Shown here in pieces: positions 1-5,469 of a stretch of 5,626 nucleotides of DNA. Position 1 is the stretch's first letter. Every line of letters starts with the position of its first letter. Source of the stretch: an uncultured Clostridia bacterium (lineage in GTDB: Bacteria > Bacillota > Clostridia > Oscillospirales > Oscillospiraceae); the NCBI GenBank assembly GCA_946539175.1, contig CAMNHH010000139.1, positions 1 to 5,626 on the forward strand, read 5' to 3'. The notes beneath the pieces were generated by a model. It searched no databases, was not told the origin of the DNA, and was given only the letters and a program-made list of their open reading frames with translations. A program made the translations under genes and the position numbers.

Positions 1-160
1 TCCACAGTTATAACGAGCATCGGATTTTGCCCCCCAAAATCCAGATCCACAGCCTACCGACCTGTGGACCTTCTCAGGGCGTGCTTCTCGCCTGTCGGCT
101 CGGCCGGTGGAGCCCCGCACCCCTATGACCCTGCAAAGAACAAGTATTATCACTCAAAGG
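1..160. other. Candidate transfer-origin (oriT-like) region with nested inverted repeats
   Basis: This non-coding stretch is dense in inverted repeats. Bases 22-29 (GGATTTTG) pair perfectly with 35-42 (CAAAATCC) around a C5 loop. Bases 46-52 (TCCACAG) pair with 62-68 (CTGTGGA) around 9 nt, and TCCACAG occurs once more at 1-7. Bases 97-101 (GGCTC) pair with 110-114 (GAGCC). Hairpins just upstream of a relaxosome accessory gene are typical of oriT in clostridial mobile elements, and a mobC-like start follows at 172. Read on the minus strand, 75-86 gives GAAGCACGCCCT, which loosely resembles the R1162-type nick core; that match is weak. A replication or regulatory region is the main alternative, since TCCACA is also part of a DnaA box, but no full TTATCCACA box is seen. 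Confidence 0.38.
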
Positions 161-171
161 AGATGATGATT

Positions 172-258
172 ATGAAAAATGAAACAGTCCGTATTCGTGT
201 ACGGCTGACCGATTATCTCAACCTATTTTCAGATGAACAACATAAAAATGGAAAATAA
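172..258 (+). pseudogene. Truncated MobC-like relaxosome accessory protein (5' remnant)
   Basis: The 28-residue frame begins MKNETVRIRVRLTD. This resembles, from memory of the family, the basic N-terminal strand of the ribbon-helix-helix MobC accessory proteins of clostridial elements, which are usually around 100-130 residues and help the relaxase at oriT. After about residue 13 the likeness stops and a short tail, YLNLFSDEQHKNGK, runs to a TAA. A strong AAAGGAG sits at 156-162; ATG codons lie at 163, 166 and 172, and 172 has the best spacing (9 nt). The gene follows the oriT-like hairpins, as mobC normally does. The breakpoint would lie near 210, where the minus-strand cassette begins. No relaxase follows in this window. 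A genuine small peptide cannot be excluded. Confidence 0.4.
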
Positions 259-287
259 AAAAATGAGGGCATCCGAGGATGCCCTTT
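257..287 (-). terminator. Intrinsic terminator for the minus-strand RNA
   Basis: Bases 266-274 (AGGGCATCC) and 277-285 (GGATGCCCT) form a perfect 9-bp stem with a 2-nt loop. On the minus strand the stem is followed by CA and then seven T (263-257), the layout of a Rho-independent terminator. On the plus strand only TTT follows, so the direction is clear. It lies at the end of the candidate structured RNA that starts near 564. Confidence 0.8.
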
Positions 288-564
288 GGTAGTGGCCCGG
301 GAGTTGCACCCGAATTGGCAATCTTTAAGTTTCACAAATGCTTGTCGCCTTATCGTAGTCACATTCTCATGCTGCTTGGTACCCACCATAATAAAGCCAA
401 TCACCACTACAACAATGACACTCATACCGTTCACTCCTACATAGCTAACAATACTTAAGCCAAAGCTCAGAAAGCTGTATAAAAGTGAGCACATATCAGT
501 AGAGACTGTGCCATGCGCATAAGACACACTTGTGAAAACAAAAAGCATAGTTAGTACGTGGATC
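257..564 (-). ncRNA. Candidate structured small RNA (about 305 nt), unknown family
   Basis: A near-consensus promoter (571-599) and an intrinsic terminator (257-287) bracket an AT-rich minus-strand segment of about 305 nt. It has several exact helices. P1 pairs 404-410 with 289-295 (GTAGTGG/CCACTAC). P2 pairs 396-401 with 314-319 (ATTGGC/GCCAAT). P3 is a hairpin, 309-312 with 298-301 (CGGG/CCCG, 7-nt loop). P2 and P3 lie directly inside P1, giving a three-way junction. A further hairpin covers 489-511 (GCACAGT ... ACTG ... TGTGC). A 70-codon frame (425-213) with a GGAG site and a hydrophobic stretch (VIVVVVIGFIMV) lies within it, but its stop codon is beyond the terminator, so coding is doubtful. 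I recognise no RNA family. Alternatives are a type I toxin mRNA or a regulatory RNA. It lies just downstream of, and on the same strand as, the polymerase operon. Confidence 0.5.
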
Positions 565-570
565 AATTGT

Positions 571-599
571 AATATAGCATAGAGGCTCCCTAATGTCAA
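571..599 (-). promoter_or_regulatory. Strong sigma70-type promoter for the minus-strand RNA
   Basis: Read on the minus strand there is a perfect -35 TTGACA (599-594), a 17-bp spacer, and the -10 TATATT (576-571), which is preceded by TGC and so is also an extended -10. Transcription should start near 564. The -35 lies in one of two 12-bp direct repeats (590-601 and 615-626), so a regulator could bind there. Confidence 0.7.
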
Positions 600-626
600 T
601 TTATTTACGATCTTCTAATGTCAATT
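590..626. repeat. Two 12-bp direct repeats overlapping the -35 box and the upstream gene's stop
   Basis: CTAATGTCAATT occurs at 590-601 and again at 615-626, 25 bp apart. On the minus strand each copy reads AATTGACATTAG and so contains TTGACA. The copy at 615-626 supplies the TGA stop (623-621) of the frameshifted gene; the other supplies the -35 of the small RNA promoter. The near two-turn-plus spacing could suit paired regulator binding, or this may be a local tandem duplication. Confidence 0.55.
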
Positions 627-1259
627 GGCCTCTATCATTCTGAACTTACTCACACCGTCGCCGGTTTTTCGCTCAAGCATGGTGCCAGTGAGGGCGAAGA
701 TCCATTTCTGGCTAAATGCGGTGGAGCCAAAGAAGGCATTGACGTTTTGCTGCGGCAGGATCACATAATCGCTGTCATCCGTTTTGTTGGAGATATAGTA
801 TTTGTAGAGGAAAATTGATACCTCTGCAGGGACGCCGTTGGGCGTCAGCTCGGTGAGGCGGCGGGTAACGGGCTCCGGGAGGTCGAAATCACGATCTTTC
901 AACGGACCAAGGACCAGCGCGTCGGCAAGAACGTCCTCGATGCGCAAGCCCCATTTTCCCTTGGTGTTCTCCGAGAAGGGGGCTGCCTGCAGATGGTCCA
1001 CCTTTCCGGTCCAGAATTTGCGAAAGCCCTTCTTGAGCGAAGCTGCGTTTTCCACGGCCTCCTTCCGCACCTTGTTCGGGTGCGCCTCCACAAAGCGGAT
1101 GATGTTCCCCACATGGCGGATAAGCCAGCCGTCGCCGGCCTCGTCCACAAGGTCCGGAAACTCCTCATGATAAATCGCATAGTTCGTCTGATTCCCCGGA
1201 TCGTCCTGATCCGGGGTCTTTTTTGTGCCTGTTTCCGGCCGGTACTGACGCTGCACCAT
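621..1259 (-). CDS. Downstream frame of the polymerase-partner gene, unknown function
   Basis: This 212-residue frame carries the larger, C-terminal part of the gene downstream of the polymerase. It opens at an ATG (1259) that has no convincing ribosome binding site and is probably internal. Its start overlaps the upstream frame, and the frame is open back to a TGA near 1317. The composition is that of a soluble protein, mixed acidic and basic with many aromatic residues, for example NYAIYHEEFPDLVDEAGDGW and KGFRKFWTGKVDHL. There is no signal peptide, membrane segment or recognisable catalytic motif. Adding one A in the A6 run at 1219-1224 would join it to the upstream frame and give about 286 residues. 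The competing frame over 899-1218 is Arg-rich and looks like a shadow. I do not recognise the family; its position suggests a partner of the polymerase. Confidence 0.65.
   Translation of the reverse strand: MVQRQYRPETGTKKTPDQDDPGNQTNYAIYHEEFPDLVDEAGDGWLIRHVGNIIRFVEAHPNKVRKEAVENAASLKKGFRKFWTGKVDHLQAAPFSENTKGKWGLRIEDVLADALVLGPLKDRDFDLPEPVTRRLTELTPNGVPAEVSIFLYKYYISNKTDDSDYVILPQQNVNAFFGSTAFSQKWIFALTGTMLERKTGDGVSKFRMIEAN
1194..1225. other. A6 slip site next to a perfect 9-bp hairpin (frameshift site)
   Basis: On the minus strand CAAAAAAG (1225-1218) is followed after one base by a perfect stem, CCCCGGATC (1216-1208) and GATCCGGGG (1202-1194), with a 5-nt loop. The upstream frame reads CAA AAA AGA here and the downstream frame AAA AAG. 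One extra A, or a -1 slip of the Lys codon, joins them. On the plus strand the same element has the form of an intrinsic terminator: the stem followed by TCTTTTTT. Confidence 0.5.
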
Positions 1260-1480
1260 GCCAGCAGAGCCCTGCGGGCGTAGTCGATCCGGCCAAATCC
1301 GTTGCCGCTGTCCTCAAACAGAAAGCCTCTGGCAAGGATCGTCAGAACACGCTGAAAGCCCCAAAAGTCCTTCAGCATGGGAAAGGTGAACCGTCCCATA
1401 TAAGTCGTATCGTTCTTCCGGTCAGCCTTGTACTCCGGGAAGGTCGTATAGGCCCGGAATTCTTCAAGCTCGTTTAACAC
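1219..1480 (-). pseudogene. Upstream frame of the polymerase-partner gene, interrupted by a frameshift
   Basis: The frame starts at a GTG (1480) and reads MLNELEEFRAYTTFPEYKAD, continuing through a plausible globular sequence to about residue 87, where it meets an A6 run. Beyond that the same frame degenerates into Arg/Trp/Ser-rich sequence up to a stop at 899, while good protein continues in the -1 frame. The start overlaps the last 17 nt of the polymerase gene, so translational coupling is likely; upstream is only a weak GGTGGTGG. Later starts are not favoured because the conserved-looking sequence begins immediately. The break could be a genuine mutation, a sequencing or assembly indel in the homopolymer, or programmed slippage. 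Function is unknown. Confidence 0.55.
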
Positions 1481-4400
1481 GCTGCCACCACCGTTTCTTT
1501 TTGGTTTCAGGTTTTGCCGTTCTGTCGATTGCCAGCTCCCTGGCTGCTCCCGGAAGCACCTCCAGGATGAAGTCCCGCTTTCCCAGCAGCTCAGCGCATT
1601 TGATGATCTCATCTGCCGGGAAGCGATACTCGTTCTCTTCTGCCGGATCTGCGCCGGTGAAATGAAGCCTTGTTGGGAGAATTGCCAGGAAGCAATTGCT
1701 CCGCAACTGCTCTCTGTAATCCGCGGCGTCGAATACGCCTCTGAGAATGGTTCTCAGAAAGCGGCTGTCACCCTTCTTTGCGCCGGAGTTGTCCTTGATT
1801 CCCTGTTTTCGGTATTGCAGCTCCAGGTCTTCCAGAATGTCGCCCAGTATCCGATAGCCGCCGCAGCGGAAGTCACACAGCAGCTCCGCATACTTGTACG
1901 GCAGGGACCCGCCCATGATCTCCCACAAAGCGGCCATGCGGTCCTCCGGCGGTGTGAACTGCCAGCTGGATTCCCGCAGGCGGGCCAAAGCATCCCGGAT
2001 CACGAATGGCGCATAGCGGTCAAAGTCCCGGAACAGTTGATCCACGGTGATTTCGTCCTCCTGATTCCGGGAGAACAGGATACGCCGGATGTCTTTCCGA
2101 CAGTTCTCGGAGGGCTTGATGTGCCGGTATTCCTCGCAGCGCTGGACAGCCTCCTCATAGTCGGCAATGATGGATTTTACCTTTTCCAGCGTTTTGGGAT
2201 TGATTGTGTTCTCCCATCCCGGATCTGTCGCAAATGCAAACAATTCCTCGCTCCGGGCGGGTACAGCCTTCGGGCGCTTCGTCTGCTTGCCCAGCTCCTT
2301 TGCATACCAGGGTGTCCGCTCCAGATTTGCGGTGATTTCCTCCCAATCCCGGAGCTGAAAATACTTCTTCATCCGCGCTGCCATGGAGGGCTCATACCAC
2401 TTGCGCTCGTCAGGGTCTCCTGCGATCCGCTTGTATTCCAGGAAGCCGCTGCGGATTTCGGATTGATCCTGCAGGTATTCCGTCAGATCCGGCTTGATGC
2501 CGCTCTTGGCTGAGTCGATTTCCAAGCCGGTGAGGATGGTCAGCATTTCCGTTTCTTTTCGATAGCGTTCCCGGTCTTGGACTGGTGTGTGCTCGTCGTA
2601 GGCCAGGATGCTGCGCCGCAGGGCGGCGTTGGAAATCTGCCCAATGCGGGAGGAAAAGGTGCTTTTTACAGCTTGGAAGCGTGCCTGCCAATCCATTGCG
2701 TCTGCCAACAGAGGCTCTGCCGCAGGGATTTTCAGCAGGGGCAGATTGTTCTCATTTTCAAACCCGCCTTGATAATTGCGCCGTATACACTGATTCAGCA
2801 GGGGCTCGGCGTAGACGTGAACGGTATCGCCGTCGTAGTCCGCGCCTCCCAGCCGATCCGGGATCAGGCTGCGGCTATCCACCATGACGACGTAGTACAG
2901 GTGGGACAGATACTTCTCACGCAGGGGACCGACGTCGGCCAGAGGCCGTGCAAGGACCTCTTCATTCCTTGAAATGTGGGGATTTCGGAGGATCGTCAGC
3001 TGCTCCTGCAGAGGATAGGACGGCTGCGGAACGTAAACAACCGCGCCGGACAAACATTCCTTTATAAGAGCCTGATATGCCGACTCGGAAGCGGGCCGCG
3101 CCAGCTCCGCCAGCAGCCGCATCAGATCATCCGAGAGGTAGCGGGCGTCCCCGCTGACCATGAGCTTTCCGATGGCAAAATCTTCCCGGATCGCCTCCGC
3201 TCGCTTTTCCAGTTCTCTTTGAAAGACGCGCTCTTTCAAAAACGCCGGGTTCTTGCAAAGCAGCTCGCCTCTTGCAAGATTGGGATCACCAAAGACCGGG
3301 TTCCGGCTTCGCAGTTCATCTTGGAGATAAGAAAGCTGCCACGCCTCATTTGCGACCGCGTTATAGTAGGCCATTTCCGTGCCCTTGGTGAGCCAGCTTT
3401 GCGCCGCTTCCTCCGGGGAGGCTGCCCATTCAAAGGACAGCTCGGAAGGCCTGTATTCCTCCGCTGTGATGGCGGCGGTATTCAAAAGCTGGTAATTCAG
3501 CTCGGTGAGACCGTCCCGATTTCGGTGGTCCATGCCAGTGATAAAGAGGCTGTGGCCGTAGTGCCTGCAGCGCTCCAAGTATTCCTCCCAGCTCAGATTG
3601 TTTTCGCTCATCCAGCCCAGGCCCTTGAACATGCTCCGGGTCAGGATCATATCCACATCCTCAACGGAATGCCGCACACCGAAAATGTCCTCGATCTCCC
3701 TGACCCCCAGCTCTGCGAACAGGGCATGGAAATCCACAGCATGAACCACGCCCTTGATATAGGGCAGTCGGATTTGGAAAGAGTAGTGATCGCCTCGCGC
3801 ATCCGAGGCAAGGGCTTCTCCCAATCGCTTGGAGACAAGGCCCTCGCCGTCAAATTCCAGAACCTCCACGTCGGCAGTCTGCTCCACTCTGGAATAGCGG
3901 CGCACAGGCAGATCTGTGCCGTCGTCCTTCACCGTGACAATGGATACGTTTTTCACAAGGCTGCGGGGATTGTCTACCACAACGATGTGGTCTGCGTCCA
4001 TCCGAAAGCCATTGTATTCTCCGGCTTCGATCCTTCTTCCGTCGCTGAACAGCAGACCGTTGTAGGCGTATAGCTTGGAGAGCTGGCACTGGCGAAGCTC
4101 CATTCCCAGCGTCATCCGCTCCCACATGGCCTCAAACAGGTCCGCACACAGAAAGGACAGCTTGTTCTGCCGGCTCATATTGCCGGATCGTTCAAAAGCG
4201 ACAAAGCGCACCGAACCTCTCCCGAAATCCACCTCAATGCCTTCCGGACGGAAGAGCCACTCAGCCCGGTCCTGCAGCTCCTTGGCCCAGCCCACAGGGC
4301 GACGGTCAAAGACGCCGGAAAAGTCGAGATAGATCAGCGCGTGAAACAGCTCGTCACAGACCGGCGGCAGATTGCTCGGTTCTGTGCCGTGAATGGCAAG

Positions 4401-4571
4401 TAAAAGCTGACGGAACATTCCGCAATCGCTCTGCAGAGTTTCTTTCATGGCATGGCTGTTTGATACCGCCTCTGTATCGAAATAGAAGCGATACCCGTCT
4501 GCGGTTTTTCCGGCGCAGGAGAGCAGGGTCCGCGCCGATATTTGCAGGATTTTATATCGCTGCAGCAGCAT
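1464..4571 (-). CDS. RdRP/YonO-like two-barrel single-chain RNA polymerase
   Basis: This 1035-residue protein has the signatures of the double-psi beta-barrel polymerases (multisubunit RNAP beta/beta', eukaryotic RdRP such as QDE-1, phage YonO). Residues 265-273 read FQIRLPYIK, matching the RdRP FQIR...KG motif in barrel 1, with the catalytic-type Lys at 273. Residues 527-532 (TILRNP with a following H) correspond to the RNPxxH / NRxPTLH element. Residues 575-582 read GGADYDGD, where Asp 578, 580 and 582 would bind the catalytic magnesium. About 260 N-terminal and 450 C-terminal residues show no motif I know; the C-terminus is basic (KKKRWWQRVKRA). AAGGTGGG at 4585-4578 gives six-base spacing to the ATG at 4571; the in-frame ATG at 4577 abuts it. 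Substrate, template (RNA or DNA) and role in the element are unknown. The next gene overlaps by 17 nt. Confidence 0.8.
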   Translation of the reverse strand: MLLQRYKILQISARTLLSCAGKTADGYRFYFDTEAVSNSHAMKETLQSDCGMFRQLLLAIHGTEPSNLPPVCDELFHALIYLDFSGVFDRRPVGWAKELQDRAEWLFRPEGIEVDFGRGSVRFVAFERSGNMSRQNKLSFLCADLFEAMWERMTLGMELRQCQLSKLYAYNGLLFSDGRRIEAGEYNGFRMDADHIVVVDNPRSLVKNVSIVTVKDDGTDLPVRRYSRVEQTADVEVLEFDGEGLVSKRLGEALASDARGDHYSFQIRLPYIKGVVHAVDFHALFAELGVREIEDIFGVRHSVEDVDMILTRSMFKGLGWMSENNLSWEEYLERCRHYGHSLFITGMDHRNRDGLTELNYQLLNTAAITAEEYRPSELSFEWAASPEEAAQSWLTKGTEMAYYNAVANEAWQLSYLQDELRSRNPVFGDPNLARGELLCKNPAFLKERVFQRELEKRAEAIREDFAIGKLMVSGDARYLSDDLMRLLAELARPASESAYQALIKECLSGAVVYVPQPSYPLQEQLTILRNPHISRNEEVLARPLADVGPLREKYLSHLYYVVMVDSRSLIPDRLGGADYDGDTVHVYAEPLLNQCIRRNYQGGFENENNLPLLKIPAAEPLLADAMDWQARFQAVKSTFSSRIGQISNAALRRSILAYDEHTPVQDRERYRKETEMLTILTGLEIDSAKSGIKPDLTEYLQDQSEIRSGFLEYKRIAGDPDERKWYEPSMAARMKKYFQLRDWEEITANLERTPWYAKELGKQTKRPKAVPARSEELFAFATDPGWENTINPKTLEKVKSIIADYEEAVQRCEEYRHIKPSENCRKDIRRILFSRNQEDEITVDQLFRDFDRYAPFVIRDALARLRESSWQFTPPEDRMAALWEIMGGSLPYKYAELLCDFRCGGYRILGDILEDLELQYRKQGIKDNSGAKKGDSRFLRTILRGVFDAADYREQLRSNCFLAILPTRLHFTGADPAEENEYRFPADEIIKCAELLGKRDFILEVLPGAARELAIDRTAKPETKKKRWWQRVKRA

Positions 4572-4596
4572 TTTCATCCCACCTTTCTCAAAATCC

Positions 4597-4626
4597 CTAT
4601 TTATAAATAACTGGTCTCACTTTTTG
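4597..4626. repeat. 30-bp direct repeat, copy 1
   Basis: This is identical over 30 bp to 4740-4769 and in the same orientation, 143 bp apart. It contains the perfect 12-bp palindrome TATTTATAAATA (4598-4609) followed by ACTGGTCTCACTTTTTG. It lies 26 bp upstream of the polymerase start codon, downstream of a possible promoter at 4658-4666, and so would fall in that gene's leader. An operator or a dedicated promoter element is likely. Exactness argues against chance. Confidence 0.85.
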
Positions 4627-4657
4627 GGGGATTATCCTCCATGCCCTCCATGCTCGC

Positions 4658-4666
4658 ATTGTAGCA
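4658..4666 (-). promoter_or_regulatory. Possible extended -10 promoter for the polymerase operon
   Basis: The minus strand reads TGCTACAAT, a TGn-extended -10 (TACAAT at 4663-4658). No good -35 lies 16-18 bp upstream. Transcription would start near 4651 and give a leader of about 80 nt that contains the first 30-bp repeat. Confidence 0.35.
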
Positions 4667-4700
4667 TAGGATATGTCCAAAAAACGGGACAGAAAGCAAA

Positions 4701-4740
4701 CCGATGGAGCGTGGCCGTCAGCCCATTCATCGGGTTTTTC
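4701..4740 (+). terminator. Possible plus-strand terminator between the two repeats
   Basis: CCGATG (4701-4706) pairs with CATCGG (4728-4733), and the helix is followed by GTTTTTC (4734-4740). The 21-nt loop weakens the call. It lies immediately upstream of repeat copy 2, so a transcript starting rightward near copy 1 would be only about 110 nt long. Confidence 0.3.
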
Positions 4741-4769
4741 TATTTATAAATAACTGGTCTCACTTTTTG
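4740..4769. repeat. 30-bp direct repeat, copy 2
   Basis: This copy is identical to 4597-4626 and contains the palindrome TATTTATAAATA (4741-4752). Here the downstream flank adds GAC, so that GTCTCA (4757-4762) and TGAGAC (4768-4773) form a 6-bp inverted repeat that copy 1 lacks. It lies 36 bp upstream of the CHC2 start codon, a natural position for a promoter or operator. I see no standard -35/-10 pair for that gene, although TATAAA (4745-4750) inside the repeat could act as a -10. Confidence 0.85.
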
Positions 4770-4805
4770 AGACAGTTCGCTTGACGACGAAAGGAGGTGA
4801 TGAAA

Positions 4806-5417
4806 ATGTCAAGTGTTTTTGAAGCCGTGAAAAGAATGGTGTCGGTACCGGTGGCAGCGGAGGACTGCGGTTTGGAGGTGAACAGCGCAGGCATGGTCCG
4901 CTGTCCGTTCCACGAGGACCACACGCCGAGCATGAAGCTGTATATGGACCACTTCTACTGCTTCGGCTGCGGCAAGCACGGCGACGTGATCGATCTGATT
5001 GCGGGGCTCGCCGGAATTACGCCCTACGAAGCAGCGCTGAATCTGGCGGAAGCCTATCACGTCGATGTGGAAAACCTGCCGGATCAGCGTCCTGTTGACC
5101 TTGCGGCAAAGGCAGAGCTGAAACGCTTTCAAGAGGATCAGCTCCGCTGTCAGCGGATACTCTGCGAGTATCTGCGCTTGCTGGCGGGATGGAAACAGCG
5201 CTACGCGCCGCCCGAACCTTACGCCGAACCGGACGACCGATTTGTGGAAGCATGTCAGATGATCGACACGATTGATTATCTGACGGATCTGCTGATCGTC
5301 GGCACGCTGGAGCAGCGGGTCAAAGCCGTGGACCTGCTGTTGGCGGACGGCAAGATCGACCAACTGGAAGAACGACTCAATCGAATCAAAGAGGAGGAAC
5401 AACATTTTGCAAACTGA
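4806..5417 (+). CDS. CHC2 zinc-finger protein (TOPRIM-less primase-like) of the mobile element
   Basis: The 203-residue protein has an N-terminal DnaG-type zinc finger: Cys33-x2-His36, then Cys52-x2-Cys55, in RCPFHEDHTPSMKLYMDHFY followed by CFGCGKHGDVIDL. In DnaG this domain binds the DNA template for primer synthesis. Here no TOPRIM or catalytic domain follows; residues 100-200 look helical and end in a charged stretch (EERLNRIKEEEQ). Such stand-alone CHC2 proteins are common in clostridial conjugative elements, where their exact job is unclear. AAAGGAGG ends at 4797, giving eight-base spacing to the ATG at 4806; the in-frame GTG at 4797 and ATG at 4800 are too close to it. The gene is divergent from the polymerase and heads a plus-strand operon with the HTH gene. 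GC content matches its neighbours. Confidence 0.85.
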   Translation: MSSVFEAVKRMVSVPVAAEDCGLEVNSAGMVRCPFHEDHTPSMKLYMDHFYCFGCGKHGDVIDLIAGLAGITPYEAALNLAEAYHVDVENLPDQRPVDLAAKAELKRFQEDQLRCQRILCEYLRLLAGWKQRYAPPEPYAEPDDRFVEACQMIDTIDYLTDLLIVGTLEQRVKAVDLLLADGKIDQLEERLNRIKEEEQHFAN

Positions 5418-5469
5418 AACCAACCACACAATCGAAGAAACCACAATTCCAGAGAAAGGAGGAAACCCT

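Noticed and set aside
289..320. tRNA-like 3' end on the minus strand (T-arm-like hairpin followed by CCACTACCA)
   Set aside because: The 7-nt loop lacks the TTC core of a T loop, and no anticodon or D arm is found upstream at tRNA spacing. The helices fit a three-way junction instead.
213..599. 128-residue minus-strand ORF
   Set aside because: Its ATG at 599 lies upstream of the predicted transcription start (about 564), inside the -35 box, and its end passes through the terminator. Only the internal start at 425 has a ribosome binding site.
899..1218. Continuation of the upstream partner-gene frame to a stop at 899
   Set aside because: The translation becomes Arg/Trp/Ser-rich and low in quality, while the -1 frame over the same bases gives a normal soluble protein.
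2976..4073. 365-residue plus-strand ORF, and a 283-residue one at 1662-2513
   Set aside because: Both are antisense to the polymerase gene, lack ribosome binding sites and known motifs, and are explained by the GC-rich codon use of the opposite strand.
1464..4571. Ordinary RNAP beta' subunit fragment
   Set aside because: The barrel-1 FQIR...K motif and the ADYDGD barrel-2 motif lie in one chain, and the beta' NADFDGDQM context and zinc-binding regions are absent.
4597..4769. CRISPR array
   Set aside because: There are only two 30-bp copies, with a 113-bp gap containing other signals; no further repeats, cas genes or spacer-sized intervals are present.
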